This document shows, one piece after another, positions 18,539-27,549 of a stretch of 64,000 bases of DNA (the first letter of the stretch is position 1; each line of letters opens with the position of its first letter). A program made the translations under genes and the position numbers. The stretch is from JAGMES01 sp023128035 (lineage in GTDB: Bacteria; Bacillota; Halanaerobiia; DY22613), in assembly GCA_030627905.1 (NCBI GenBank), contig DAOVRZ010000005.1, positions 1 through 64,000 on the forward strand, written 5' to 3'. Below the pieces are notes generated by a model. That model searched no databases and had not been told where the DNA came from. It was given only the letters and a program-made list of their open reading frames with translations.

Positions 18539-18803
18539 TCAAATCACCTTCCTCTCTTAACTCTAAAATTAGTATATTACATATTTATCACAAAAATATC
18601 ACAACACCAAAAAAAATCGATTTCAACACTTGGCTTCTCTAACTTGAACAAAATATAAACTATAAAGCATTACACATCCTATCAATCTCAGAAAAGAGAT
18701 TATTAACTTTTTTAATCCCATTTTACTTAATATTACGAAAATATTAAGTAAAAGTTCCCTATTCTACAAAATACTTAAAGCATGTCTTTACCAAATTTAT
18801 ATA

Positions 18804-18838
18804 TAAAAAAACCAAATCATACAGAATACGATTTGGTT
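18804..18838 (-). terminator. rnpB terminator
   Basis: On minus, AACCAAATC pairs with GATTTGGTT followed by seven T, about 20 bases past the rnpB 3' end. Confidence 0.8.
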
Positions 18839-18859
18839 ACGATTACATAGTATAAGAAT

Positions 18860-19239
18860 AAGTAGACCGGTAAGCCGGGTTTTGTCGTTGGATGATCATC
18901 TATCTTGGATGACTGTTACCAGACACCTCTAGCGACCTTACCCGGAGACTTAGACGGGCCGTCCATAATAGTTGTTGTCTCCCTACTTGGTCTTGCTCCA
19001 GATGGGGTTTACCTAGCCATTTCAGTCACCTGAATGCTGGTGCGCTCTTACCGCACCTTTTCACCCTTACCTTAAGAAAAAACACATAGTGTTTACTTCG
19101 TCAAGGCGGTATATTTCTGTGGCACTTTCCTTAGAGTCACCTCCACTGGGTGTTACCCAGCACCCTGCCCTATGGAGCCCGGACTTTCCTCGAATAGCGC
19201 CTTTCAGCATTGCTATCCGCGATCATCTGGTCTACTTAT
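18860..19239 (-). ncRNA. rnpB: RNase P RNA
   Basis: Catalytic RNA that matures tRNA 5' ends, about 380 nt. Recognised by GAGGAAAGTCCGGGCTCC near the 5' end, CAGGGTGCTGGGTAAC, GGTAAGGGTGAAAAGGTG, AGACAACAACTATTATGG in the centre, and the closing AAACCCGGCTTACCGG. The 5' AGTAGACC pairs with the 3' GGTCTACT. The exact ends are estimated from this P1 pairing. Its promoter and terminator are both visible. Confidence 0.95.
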
Positions 19240-19277
19240 CTATTAAGTTTTGTTTATTGTCCCTTAGGACAGAACAA

Positions 19278-19306
19278 AGTATAACATGCTTAGATAAACC
19301 TGTCAA
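19278..19306 (-). promoter_or_regulatory. rnpB promoter
   Basis: TTGACA (19301-19306), 17-base spacer, TATACT (19278-19283) on minus. Transcription would start about 30 bases upstream of the mature RNA, so a short 5' leader is expected. Confidence 0.8.
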
Positions 19307-19346
19307 GGATATTTATAAAAGTCGAAATAATCTACTTCGTAACGTG

Positions 19347-19538
19347 TTAACTTCGAACTGCTCCCAAAAGATCTTTATAAGTATCTAAATCCATTCCGAT
19401 CTCTGGAGAACTTAGATCAATATCAGTTCCATATTCTTCTGCACATTTAACACAGCATCGTGTTTCAGGTAATACTTCTAAACGTTCCCATCTTATCGAT
19501 TTCCCACAAAGTCTACAGGTTCGAAAAGCAAAAACCAT
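19347..19538 (-). CDS. DksA/TraR-type zinc-finger protein
   Basis: A 63-residue protein with a four-Cys zinc finger (TCRLCGKSIRWERLEVLPE then RCCVKCAEE), as in the C-terminal domain of DksA/TraR proteins, and a short acidic tail. It lacks the long coiled coil of true DksA, so binding to RNA polymerase is uncertain. The ATG at 19538 follows GGGGAGGAA. It lies downstream of nif3. Confidence 0.78.
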   Translation of the reverse strand: MVFAFRTCRLCGKSIRWERLEVLPETRCCVKCAEEYGTDIDLSSPEIGMDLDTYKDLLGAVRS

Positions 19539-19578
19539 TTCCTCCCCTCCTTGATTCAGAAACCAAGGTTCTGAATCT

Positions 19579-20697
19579 CTACTTCCATAACATAGAATCA
19601 ACTTGTTTATTCGATTGAATGATCTCAACCTTTAAAGATTTTTTTTCTCTCTCTTCTTGCAGGAGATTAAATAAATAAGGTACACAGATAATCTCAGTAG
19701 CAAAATGACCTGCATCTATTAAAGCGAGTCCTAAACTTTCTGCTCTTTGAGCCTCATGATACTTAATATCACCAGTAAGGTATAAATCTGCACCAGCATA
19801 AGTTGCTTTATTTATGAAATCTGCACCACTTCCGCTACAAAGGGCAACCTTATGTATCTGACGTTTTAAATCACCAACATAACGAAGATGAGGAATTTCT
19901 AAGACATCTTTAAACTTTTCAATAGCTTCTTCTAAAGTAATAGGTTTAGGTAAATAACCAATCCGTCCTAAACCCGTCTTTTCACCTTGATTTTTTAGTG
20001 GGTAAATGTCATAGGCTACTTCCTCATAAGGATGTTTTTTTATCATAGCATTAATGACTCGATTTAATCTAGAACCAGGAGTTATAGTTTCTAAACGAAT
20101 TTCCTTTACACGCTCCAGTTCGCCCTCTCGCCCAATAAACGGATTAGTTCCTTCTAGAGGCATGAAAGTACCATATCCCTCTGTCTGGAAGGTACTATGG
20201 CTATAATTCCCTATCCAACCCGCTCCAGCGTCACTTATAGCATTAGCCACTTCTTCTTGATGACCCTCGGGAATAAATACCACAATTTTATATAGTTCAT
20301 CAGTAGAAGTTACATCCAACGGCTGAATTTTTGTTAAACCAATTTTTCCTGCTAGAAGATCATTAATTCCACCATTAGCAATATCTAAATTTGTATGAGC
20401 GGCAAAGATATTAATTCCATTTTGAATTGCTTTCATGATCATCTTTCCAATAAACTGATCAGCTCTAATAGATTTAAGAGAAGAAAAAATCAGTGGATGA
20501 TGAGAAATAATAAGTCCAGCCCCTTCTTCAATCGCTTCATCCAAAACTTTTTCTGTCACATCCAAAGATACCATCACTTTTTCAACTTCAGCCTTATAAT
20601 CTCCCACTAAAAGTCCTACATTATCCCAACTTTCAGCCAAACGTGGAGAGGCAACCTTGTTAATTATATCGATTATTCGCTGGACTTTTTCAGACAT
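19579..20697 (-). CDS. Nif3-like dinuclear metal-centre protein (YqfO type)
   Basis: A 372-residue member of the Nif3/YqfO (GTP cyclohydrolase I type 2-like) family. The halves of the metal site are visible as EGAGLIISHHPLIFSSLK and FAAHTNLDIANGGIND near the N-terminus and GHFATEIICVPYL at the C-terminus. The middle insert (about 130-240) is the PII-like domain of long family members. Biochemical role is unsettled. It overlaps the end of trmK by about 25 bases, the conserved trmK-yqfO arrangement. Confidence 0.93.
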   Translation of the reverse strand: MSEKVQRIIDIINKVASPRLAESWDNVGLLVGDYKAEVEKVMVSLDVTEKVLDEAIEEGAGLIISHHPLIFSSLKSIRADQFIGKMIMKAIQNGINIFAAHTNLDIANGGINDLLAGKIGLTKIQPLDVTSTDELYKIVVFIPEGHQEEVANAISDAGAGWIGNYSHSTFQTEGYGTFMPLEGTNPFIGREGELERVKEIRLETITPGSRLNRVINAMIKKHPYEEVAYDIYPLKNQGEKTGLGRIGYLPKPITLEEAIEKFKDVLEIPHLRYVGDLKRQIHKVALCSGSGADFINKATYAGADLYLTGDIKYHEAQRAESLGLALIDAGHFATEIICVPYLFNLLQEEREKKSLKVEIIQSNKQVDSMLWK

Positions 20698-21389
20698 TGG
20701 ACTAATACCTCCTGTAGTTTTACAATCTTCTCATTTAATTTAGCAATTTTCAATATACACTTTTTATTATTCTTTGTATCCTTATTTAATGAAATTTTAT
20801 CTAAAACATCTTTATGATAAGTTATCAAGGCTTCAACATGTTCTACCAAATATGGATTTCTCTTTTTAAATAAAATAGGGCCAACTTCATCAAAAATTTC
20901 ATCCCTCCAAACATATGGGCCAGATTGAATTTGAATAATTTGAAAAAGTTTATCATCTTCTTTGACTAACCACTCATCGATAATTTTATATCGGTTCTTT
21001 CTTAGCCAGTGTCTTAAAACGTCTGGCCCTTGCATAGGCTGTAAAACCAAGGATGATACTGATCGAGCAACTTCTTCAGAATCTTCAAGAATCTCAATCA
21101 AAGTTTTGAATCCCATTCCAGCAATAACAACCCATTCAACTTCCCCAGGCCTTAAAATGGTCAATCCAGATCCTAGTCTAAGGTCAATTTTATTTTCTAA
21201 ACCAACGTCACTAATCATAAGTTTAGCAATCTTAAATGGACCAATATTTTTCTCACCAGCAATGATTGGAGAACAAGTTGTTCTTTGAGCCAATTGAATA
21301 GGGATTTGAGCATGGTCTGTACCTATATCCGCTACTCCTACACCATCTGGAATTAACTCTAAAATTTTTTTTAGTCGTAATGAACACAT
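20673..21389 (-). CDS. trmK: tRNA (adenine(22)-N1)-methyltransferase
   Basis: SAM-dependent methyltransferase making m1A22 in tRNA. It has 238 residues, with the SAM-binding motif I GVGVADIGTDHAQIPIQLA at about residues 16-34 and WVVIAGMGFKTLIEIL as the post-I/NPPY-like segment. The start MCSLRLKKILELIP at 21389 is chosen by family alignment and by AGAGGTTTGAAG just before it. In Bacillus it follows rpoD; here about 8 kb intervenes. Confidence 0.93.
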   Translation of the reverse strand: MCSLRLKKILELIPDGVGVADIGTDHAQIPIQLAQRTTCSPIIAGEKNIGPFKIAKLMISDVGLENKIDLRLGSGLTILRPGEVEWVVIAGMGFKTLIEILEDSEEVARSVSSLVLQPMQGPDVLRHWLRKNRYKIIDEWLVKEDDKLFQIIQIQSGPYVWRDEIFDEVGPILFKKRNPYLVEHVEALITYHKDVLDKISLNKDTKNNKKCILKIAKLNEKIVKLQEVLVQCLKKSSE

Positions 21390-21510
21390 CTTCAAACCTC
21401 TTTTCCTCTTCATTATATTCAATATGTTCAAAAAAGTTCCTGCTTATAACTTAACCTACTTTTTCAATGAAAAAACTGTTGACTTATATCTGTCAACAGT
21501 TTCACGTCCA

Positions 21511-21924
21511 TTAGGAAACTTGCAAAAATTCATCAATTTTGTTTCTTGTATTTTCGCTGCGTAAAGATTGAATACTCATTTCAGTAGTGGTTTTCTTTTT
21601 TAAGTTCGTTACTGTCCATTTTCGATCCAATGTAAATTCTACTCGATCTTCATCTTTAATCTTTGCTTTAACCACAAATTTGAGAACTCCTTTATCGTAA
21701 ATTACACTATATTCCAATGTAACTCCCAATTGATAACCATTTGCTTTATAAAACTTCCCACTATCAAGACGAAAACCAATATGTCCTAGTTCAAGTTTAC
21801 TAATACGATTTCTCAATTCCTCACGTGCCATGTCTTTTAAAGATCGCGCCAACTTTTGAACATTAATCTCTTTTTCATTTTCAAGATCTTCCACTGTAAA
21901 ATTAAGATTGAACACTTGTTCCAT
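21511..21924 (-). CDS. conserved-looking protein of unknown function
   Basis: A 137-residue protein starting MEQVFNLNFTVEDL. The first part is helical with many charges, the rest is a beta-rich half (NGYQLGVTLEYSVIYDKG, VEFTLDRKWTVTNL). I do not recognise a family. AAAAAGGAGG eight bases before the ATG at 21924 fixes the start. It is a single-gene unit between trmK and degV. Confidence 0.65.
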   Translation of the reverse strand: MEQVFNLNFTVEDLENEKEINVQKLARSLKDMAREELRNRISKLELGHIGFRLDSGKFYKANGYQLGVTLEYSVIYDKGVLKFVVKAKIKDEDRVEFTLDRKWTVTNLKKKTTTEMSIQSLRSENTRNKIDEFLQVS

Positions 21925-22078
21925 TTGAATCCTCCTTTTTCTAGAAAATTTTTCCGCACAAAAATATATCATATTCCTTTTTCTAGGCAAAGAGAAATAA
22001 ATCCTTTTTTATTGAGATATTTTTTTTAAAATTAGTCAAAAACGACTATAATGTAAATGTAAAAAATATCAATCTTAC

Positions 22079-22915
22079 CTATTTTTGAAAGAAAAGAGCT
22101 ATAGTCTTTAACCCTGAATGACTACCAATTGCTGCACCAATTTCACTGATCAAAATATCCTTAACAGTAAACCTCTCTAAAATCGCCTCTTTTAAAGTCT
22201 CAGCCATCTTAAGATTACCTGCATGACTAATACCAATTACTTGCTCATGCAAATTATTGCCACGGTTTTCTATAGTATCCAACATAAATTGGATCATTTT
22301 TTTATTCCCGCGTACTTTATCAAAAGGTATAATTTTTCCATTCTGCATTTGAAGGATTGGAATTACTTTTAAAACTGTTCCTAAAATTGCTTGTGTAGCT
22401 GATATTCGTCCACCCCTTTTTAACATTTCTAAAGATCCACATGAAAAAATATGTTCTCTTCTATTACACATATCCTTAATCTCATTAACAATCTCTTCTC
22501 GTGTTTTACCTTCTTTAACCAATTGACTAGCCCGTAATACAGCCAAACCCTGACCGAATGATGCACATTTAGAATCAATAACTGAAATCTTATCAGGAGC
22601 AACAGTATTTGCTGCTAATACTGCAGATTCATATGTAGCGCTTAAACCTGATGAAAAAGTTATACAAATAACTTCATCATATTTATCCAAAACTTTAGTA
22701 AAAACCTTCTCATATTCATAAGGAGGAATTCGAGAAGTGGAAGGTGTTGCTTTAGTCTGACCTAAGAGATTATAATATTCTTTTGGACTTATATCAACTT
22801 GATCTAAATATTCTTTGCCATCTAACTGAACTAGGATAGGTAAAAATGTTATGTCATTTGCAGCAAAAACTTCAGGACTTATATCAGCACCTGAATCCGT
22901 AATTATCTTTATCAC
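22079..22915 (-). CDS. DegV family fatty-acid-binding protein
   Basis: A 278-residue member of the DegV/FakB family, which bind a fatty acid and present it to the kinase FakA. Family motifs seen: IITDSGADISPEV at the start, FTSGLSATYE-type ITFSSGLSATYESA (lipid/phosphate site), VIDSKCASFGQGL, and the C-terminal IGAAIGSHSGLKTIALFF. The GTG at 22915 lies eight bases from GAGGAG; the GTG at 22924 overlaps it. No fakA is nearby, so the partner is elsewhere. Confidence 0.92.
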   Translation of the reverse strand: MIKIITDSGADISPEVFAANDITFLPILVQLDGKEYLDQVDISPKEYYNLLGQTKATPSTSRIPPYEYEKVFTKVLDKYDEVICITFSSGLSATYESAVLAANTVAPDKISVIDSKCASFGQGLAVLRASQLVKEGKTREEIVNEIKDMCNRREHIFSCGSLEMLKRGGRISATQAILGTVLKVIPILQMQNGKIIPFDKVRGNKKMIQFMLDTIENRGNNLHEQVIGISHAGNLKMAETLKEAILERFTVKDILISEIGAAIGSHSGLKTIALFFQK

Positions 22916-23146
22916 TAATATCACTCCTCATTAAAATTTTCGATTTTAACTAAGTTCACTTTTTATTATTATAACTGTTTTTGTAAGAAAACTCAAGATT
23001 TTTCCATAGTGTTTTCAGTTTATTTTAAAATTACTTCTATATCATTGATATAATTTCACGAACTGCTTAAACTATATTTTAGATTGTCTTTCTAAGAGAA
23101 TAATGATAAAATTCAATTAGTCATATAAAAAAGTCAGGTGATATAA

Positions 23147-24091
23147 ATGAAAAACATTAAACCAAATAAAGTTCCTGTTATTATTGGTGGAATTGTTCTT
23201 GATCTTCGAGGCCAGCCAAAGGAAGATCTGCAGCTCTATACATCAAATCCAGGTTCATTACAACAAACTCCTGGGGGAGTTTGTCGAAATATTTGTGAAA
23301 ATTTATCCAGATTAGGATTTAATCCTTTGCTTATCTCAACTATTGGTGGTGATCCACAAGGACGTTGGTTACTTGATCACTGTAAGTCATTAAATCTATC
23401 AACAGAAGGTATACTTACTCTTCCTGATAAAAGAACAGCCATTTATTTAGCAATCTTAGATGCAAAAGGTGATTTACATACAGCTATTGCAGATATGGAT
23501 ATCTTCGTTGAGTTAAAAGCTGAGCAAATTCTTTCATTCAAAGAGCAACTTATACATGCTCCAATGGTGATTATCGACACAAACTTGCCTTTAGAGACGA
23601 TAAAAACTCTTTGTCAATTTTGTCATCAAAACAAAATCCCTATCTGGGTAGAACCTGTATCGGTAGAAAAGAGTAAAAAATTATTCGGACTAATGGATAG
23701 GATCACTTATCTATCGCCAAATCGAGACGAATTAAGTGCTCTGACTAAAATGGAGATTCATACAGACAAAGAATTCTCCAAAGCTATCAAAATTTTACTT
23801 GATCAAGGAATTCATCATCTGTTAGTGACTCTCGGAAAAGATGGAATTGTTTTAGCAAACAGTGAAGGAATTCATCATATTCCTGCATTTCCTGCTAAAG
23901 TCGTCGATGTAACCGGCGCAGGAGATGCATTTGTAGCAGGAACTATCTTCGCTCTCTTAGAAGGAGTGCCCATAAAAAAAGCAGTACATTATGGATTGAT
24001 TTCTGCCAAAATGACTATTGAGACAGCTGAAACCGTATCTCATTTGCTAAGTCAAGATAGAATAAAAGAATATTTTTCGGAGGTGGACTAA
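23147..24091 (+). CDS. psuK: pseudouridine kinase (PfkB family)
   Basis: A 314-residue ribokinase-fold sugar kinase. The N-terminal PfkB signature QTPGGVCRNICENLSRLG and the C-terminal DVTGAGDAFVAGTIFAL (anion hole and catalytic Asp) are both present. Assignment to pseudouridine comes from the adjacent psuG one base downstream: PsuK makes pseudouridine 5'-phosphate, which PsuG splits. AGGTGAT precedes the ATG. This is the only plus-strand operon in the region. Confidence 0.88.
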   Translation: MKNIKPNKVPVIIGGIVLDLRGQPKEDLQLYTSNPGSLQQTPGGVCRNICENLSRLGFNPLLISTIGGDPQGRWLLDHCKSLNLSTEGILTLPDKRTAIYLAILDAKGDLHTAIADMDIFVELKAEQILSFKEQLIHAPMVIIDTNLPLETIKTLCQFCHQNKIPIWVEPVSVEKSKKLFGLMDRITYLSPNRDELSALTKMEIHTDKEFSKAIKILLDQGIHHLLVTLGKDGIVLANSEGIHHIPAFPAKVVDVTGAGDAFVAGTIFALLEGVPIKKAVHYGLISAKMTIETAETVSHLLSQDRIKEYFSEVD

Positions 24092-24092
24092 A

Positions 24093-25010
24093 ATGAAAAA
24101 ATATATAAACATTCTTCCAGAAGTACAGGAAGCATTAGACAAGGGAAAAGCTGTTGTCGCACTAGAATCAACTATTATCTCTCATGGGATGCCATATCCA
24201 CAAAATGTGCAGACTGCTCGCACTTTGGAAGATATTATTCGAAAAGAAGGTGCTGTTCCTGCAACCATCGCTATTTTAGATGGAAAGATTCAAATTGGAT
24301 TAGGTGAAAATGAATTAGAACTTCTTGGTACTAGTACAGAAGTAGCAAAAGTTAGTAGAAGAGATTTACCTGTTGTTATTGCACAAAATCGTCATGGTGC
24401 AACTACAGTTGCTTCAACAATGTATTTAGCAAGCCTTGCAGGAATTCAAATCTTTGCAACTGGTGGAATAGGTGGAGTACATCGCGGAGCAGAAACAACT
24501 TTTGATATTTCTGCTGATTTAACAGAGTTGGGGATGACTAGCGTAGCAGTTGTCTGTGCTGGAGCAAAAGCAATATTAGATTTGCCTCTGACATTAGAAA
24601 AATTAGAAACTCTAGGTGTGCCAGTTTTAGGATATAAAACAGATGAATTTCCAGCATTTTATAGCCGTAAAAGTGGTCTTAATGTTGATCAAAATGTTGA
24701 AAACCCTGAAGAATTGGCCCAAATATTAAAGACTAAATGGGATCTAGGGTTGACAGGTGGCGTAGTAATCGCCAATCCGATTCCTCTTCAGGCTGAGATT
24801 CCTGCTACAGAGATTAATGATACCATCCATGTTGCTCTAAAAGAGGCTGCTACAGAGGGTATAAAGGGTAAAAAGACCACCCCATTCCTCCTAGACCGGG
24901 TTACTGTTTTAACAAAGGGTAGGAGCCTTATTGCAAATATTGAACTAGTTAAGAATAATGCCAAACTTGCTGCTCAAATCGCAGTGGAATTAGCAAAACT
25001 CAGCATATAA
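24093..25010 (+). CDS. psuG: pseudouridine-5'-phosphate glycosidase
   Basis: Cleaves pseudouridine 5'-phosphate to uracil and ribose 5-phosphate, completing salvage of pseudouridine from RNA. It has 305 residues with VVALESTIISHGMPYPQN near the N-terminus, TTVASTMYLASLAGI, the conserved FATGGIGGVHRGAE loop, and GGVVIANPIP. GGAGGTGG precedes the ATG. A terminator follows. Confidence 0.97.
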   Translation: MKKYINILPEVQEALDKGKAVVALESTIISHGMPYPQNVQTARTLEDIIRKEGAVPATIAILDGKIQIGLGENELELLGTSTEVAKVSRRDLPVVIAQNRHGATTVASTMYLASLAGIQIFATGGIGGVHRGAETTFDISADLTELGMTSVAVVCAGAKAILDLPLTLEKLETLGVPVLGYKTDEFPAFYSRKSGLNVDQNVENPEELAQILKTKWDLGLTGGVVIANPIPLQAEIPATEINDTIHVALKEAATEGIKGKKTTPFLLDRVTVLTKGRSLIANIELVKNNAKLAAQIAVELAKLSI

Positions 25011-25050
25011 CTTCTTATATCCACATAACATAAAAATAATTCCTATTCTA

Positions 25051-25082
25051 AAATACCCCACCTAAATAAAGGCTGGGTATTT
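25051..25082 (+). terminator. terminator after psuG
   Basis: AAATACCC pairs with GGGTATTT, with an inner CCT/AGG stem, 40 bases past the psuG stop. Confidence 0.7.
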
Positions 25083-25123
25083 CTTAATCAAGGTATTTCT
25101 TAATCAAGGTATTTCTTAATCAA
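25076..25123. repeat. 16-bp direct repeat, three tandem units
   Basis: GGTATTTCTTAATCAA occurs three times head to tail. The first unit overlaps the terminator stem. Probably a slippage product; nothing else is seen up to 25250. Confidence 0.85.
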
Positions 25124-25250
25124 GATTTTTCTTTGGCATTCATCAGTTACATTTTTTTCAGTAAATTCTCTAAATTTTTTACAGTACTATACTTAACTAT
25201 TTTTAAGTTATGCGTGAACATTTTAACTATTTTTACATTTTCATTAATAT

Positions 25251-26726
25251 TTACTTTGCTATAGAGCTCTTGTAATGTTTGTTGAGCATATAACAAACTT
25301 GAGTAATAACAGAATCCTCAACCCAATCACACATTATAATATTTAAATGTTTACTATACCATTCATTATTAACCCAACTTATAACCTCAGGGGTTATTCT
25401 AATTCCTAGCTCTTTAAGATTCTTTGGATACGTACCAGTTACTGCATTGAGATACATTGATTTACTAGGTGATAAAATGCCTTGCAATACAAATAATTTT
25501 CCGTCAATTTCACTTTTTTTATTCATTATTTTTAAGAGGTAATCATGGAGTTCAGTTTGGTCTGAAGTATTTGGCCATTTATTATACAAACAATCTTGTG
25601 CTGACCATATTTCCTCATATTTCGAAAATAGTTTATCGTTTTTCGTCTTAAATGACTCCCCACTTCCTTCACCTGGAGACTTTATTAAATGATCTTGATC
25701 AAAAATTAAAATTATTTGTTGGTTGTCATTCTGCAGTTTTTTAAGAGATAGCTTGTTTATTTTTTCTTTAGTACGTTTCACTATCTTGTTACCCCATTGA
25801 CTCTTCATCAGTTGAATTAAATTCTGATAATCATTTGTACTCATATTATAAAAATGTTGAAAATTTAAAATAATAATTTCTTTTGGATGAGTATCAATAA
25901 ATTTTTTAATATCAGATATAATTTCTTCAACTTTTGCACTAATCATTGAATGAGAAATATATTGAGATTTTTCAACAACATTTGGAACTTCCAATTCTTT
26001 AATAATACTACCTTTTTCAACTGTAGTAATAGGCACCTTGGGTAAAATCAGTGTAACAAACTTACCATTGCTAACTCTCAGATCAAAATATCGAATTCCT
26101 GCACATAATTGATCATAAATAGTACCTTTTTGAGCCTTTGCCCATCCTGATAGTGCACCTATAAAATCAATTTTAGATAATAACCCTAAGAAGCCTTCTT
26201 CTATATCCAAACCAAAATATGGTTTGGAATCTACTGGTATATTATATGTCCCAGAATCATGTGAACCAGGGATAAGCATATCCCGAATCAAAATATCATT
26301 TCCGCTTCTTCCTAATTGATTCATCCATTCTTTTGGATCAAATCCGTAATCATTTAAACGTACAACATAAGTTAATTCTTGATTATGTCCAGTAGAATCT
26401 GGTGGATTAAGATAATAACTACCAAACCAAGGTGGATTAGAATGAACTTGATATGCACTCAAATGATGTGAAAAAGGATGATCCCAAAAAAAAGTTAATT
26501 CCACAGTTATCCCTGATGCATAATCCAACTTATATGTAACAGTCCCTTTAGGACCAATCTTGGCTCCTGTACAATTTCCAACTTCGAAAGTTTTTGTTTC
26601 TCCTACCTTTATCTCATTTGGTGGATTCTTTCCTTTTTGAAATTTTCCATGCATTACATTATGTCTTACATAAGTCAAATTTCGACCTGTTTCGTTTTTA
26701 ATATGAAGAATTGCATTTCTTCCCAT
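25251..26726 (-). CDS. aegerolysin-like domain fused to a PI-PLC X domain
   Basis: A 491-residue two-domain protein. Residues about 1-125 form a beta-rich domain with MHGKFQKG, EIKVGETKTFEVGN, TGAKIGPKGTVTY and FFWDHPFSHH, resembling aegerolysins (lipid-binding hemolysin-like proteins). Residues about 143-300 match the phosphatidylinositol-specific phospholipase C X domain: IPGSHDSGTYN with the first catalytic His (156), IYDQLCAGIRYFDLRV, YISHSM with the second His (259), and FIDTHPKEIIILNF. There is no signal peptide. The ATG at 26726 is chosen because GGGGG stands seven bases before it and the product then starts MGRNA like its neighbour. It lies 24 bases downstream of the single-domain paralogue. 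Substrate and target are unknown. Confidence 0.8.
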   Translation of the reverse strand: MGRNAILHIKNETGRNLTYVRHNVMHGKFQKGKNPPNEIKVGETKTFEVGNCTGAKIGPKGTVTYKLDYASGITVELTFFWDHPFSHHLSAYQVHSNPPWFGSYYLNPPDSTGHNQELTYVVRLNDYGFDPKEWMNQLGRSGNDILIRDMLIPGSHDSGTYNIPVDSKPYFGLDIEEGFLGLLSKIDFIGALSGWAKAQKGTIYDQLCAGIRYFDLRVSNGKFVTLILPKVPITTVEKGSIIKELEVPNVVEKSQYISHSMISAKVEEIISDIKKFIDTHPKEIIILNFQHFYNMSTNDYQNLIQLMKSQWGNKIVKRTKEKINKLSLKKLQNDNQQIILIFDQDHLIKSPGEGSGESFKTKNDKLFSKYEEIWSAQDCLYNKWPNTSDQTELHDYLLKIMNKKSEIDGKLFVLQGILSPSKSMYLNAVTGTYPKNLKELGIRITPEVISWVNNEWYSKHLNIIMCDWVEDSVITQVCYMLNKHYKSSIAK

Positions 26727-26750
26727 TGCCATTCCCCCTTTTTTAAAATC

Positions 26751-27131
26751 TCATGAACTAACAAGTTCTACTGTCCACGTTATACTTTGATTATGTCCTT
26801 TTGGCTGATTGGGTTCGAGAACTGCTGAAATTTTCCCAAGAGGCTCAGAATAACACCTGTAAACACTTGACTTATGAGCAAATGGATGATCCCAAAAAAA
26901 GATAACTTTAAATTCTTCGTCACCTTGAGTAATCCTATAAGTAACTGTACCTTTAGGTCCAATTTTTGATCCTGTACGGTTTCCAACTTCGAAAGAACTC
27001 ATCTTTCCTGCTTTTATCTCATTTGGTGGTTCATACCCTTTTTGGAATTTACCATGCATTACATTATAGCTTTTCCTTGTCAAAATACCATTAGTCAAAT
27101 TCCAAATTGTTATCTTTGCATTTCTGCCCAT
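26751..27131 (-). CDS. stand-alone aegerolysin-like protein
   Basis: A 126-residue single-domain protein that aligns along its whole length with the N-terminal domain of the next gene: MGRNAKITIWN, NVMHGKFQKG, PPNEIKAGKMSSFEVGN, GSKIGPKGTVTYRI, IFFWDHPFAHKSSVYRC. The size and the FYWDCPW-like box fit aegerolysins, which bind specific membrane lipids and often work with a partner protein. No signal peptide. TAGGAGG precedes the ATG. It is the first gene of a two-gene unit with the PI-PLC fusion. The aegerolysin label rests on pattern similarity only. Confidence 0.7.
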   Translation of the reverse strand: MGRNAKITIWNLTNGILTRKSYNVMHGKFQKGYEPPNEIKAGKMSSFEVGNRTGSKIGPKGTVTYRITQGDEEFKVIFFWDHPFAHKSSVYRCYSEPLGKISAVLEPNQPKGHNQSITWTVELVSS

Positions 27132-27549
27132 TTTTATTTCCTCCTAATTGTGGTAATTCTTAAAATGACAACATGATTTCTAATACAAGAGGAACAACAG
27201 TTATCTAGATCATTACAAACGCATTCTTTTTTAAAGCCTCTTACATTATCTAAAAATTATTTCATTATAACATCTATTTTTTAGTAAGTCAAGTATTATT
27301 ACTATTTTTCTATTTATCTTAATTATTTTGTAATTATTGTATTAAAAATTCACGAATTCTAAAAATTTTAGATACCATAATTTGTAGAAATTCCAACGAA
27401 AACAAAAAAAACAGTCAGAAAACAATCCAACCGGTCTTTTGAAAAACTCGAATAGACGTATCACAAAATTAATCTTTTATAAAGAGTGGTCTTACCCTTT
27501 CTAATTAGGTGATCAAGATTCAATTCTTATCTCCTTCCATTTGCCATAC
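27132..27549. other. AT-rich intergenic region
   Basis: No gene recognised. A short minus-strand reading near 27420-27475 (SIRVFQKTGWIVF) might be a further gene fragment, but it is too short to support. Confidence 0.35.

Noticed and set aside
19320..19346. Possible further family B fragment (GTCGAAATAAT) by the zinc-finger gene stop
   Set aside because: Only about 11 bases match, which could be chance in AT-rich DNA.
19089..19388. 99-codon plus-strand reading
   Set aside because: Lies antisense over RNase P RNA and its promoter.
25076..25123. Three 16-bp direct repeats as a CRISPR array
   Set aside because: Units are contiguous without spacers, so this is a simple tandem repeat.
26780..26986. 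68-codon minus-strand reading inside the aegerolysin-like gene
   Set aside because: Out-of-frame shadow of a well-supported gene.
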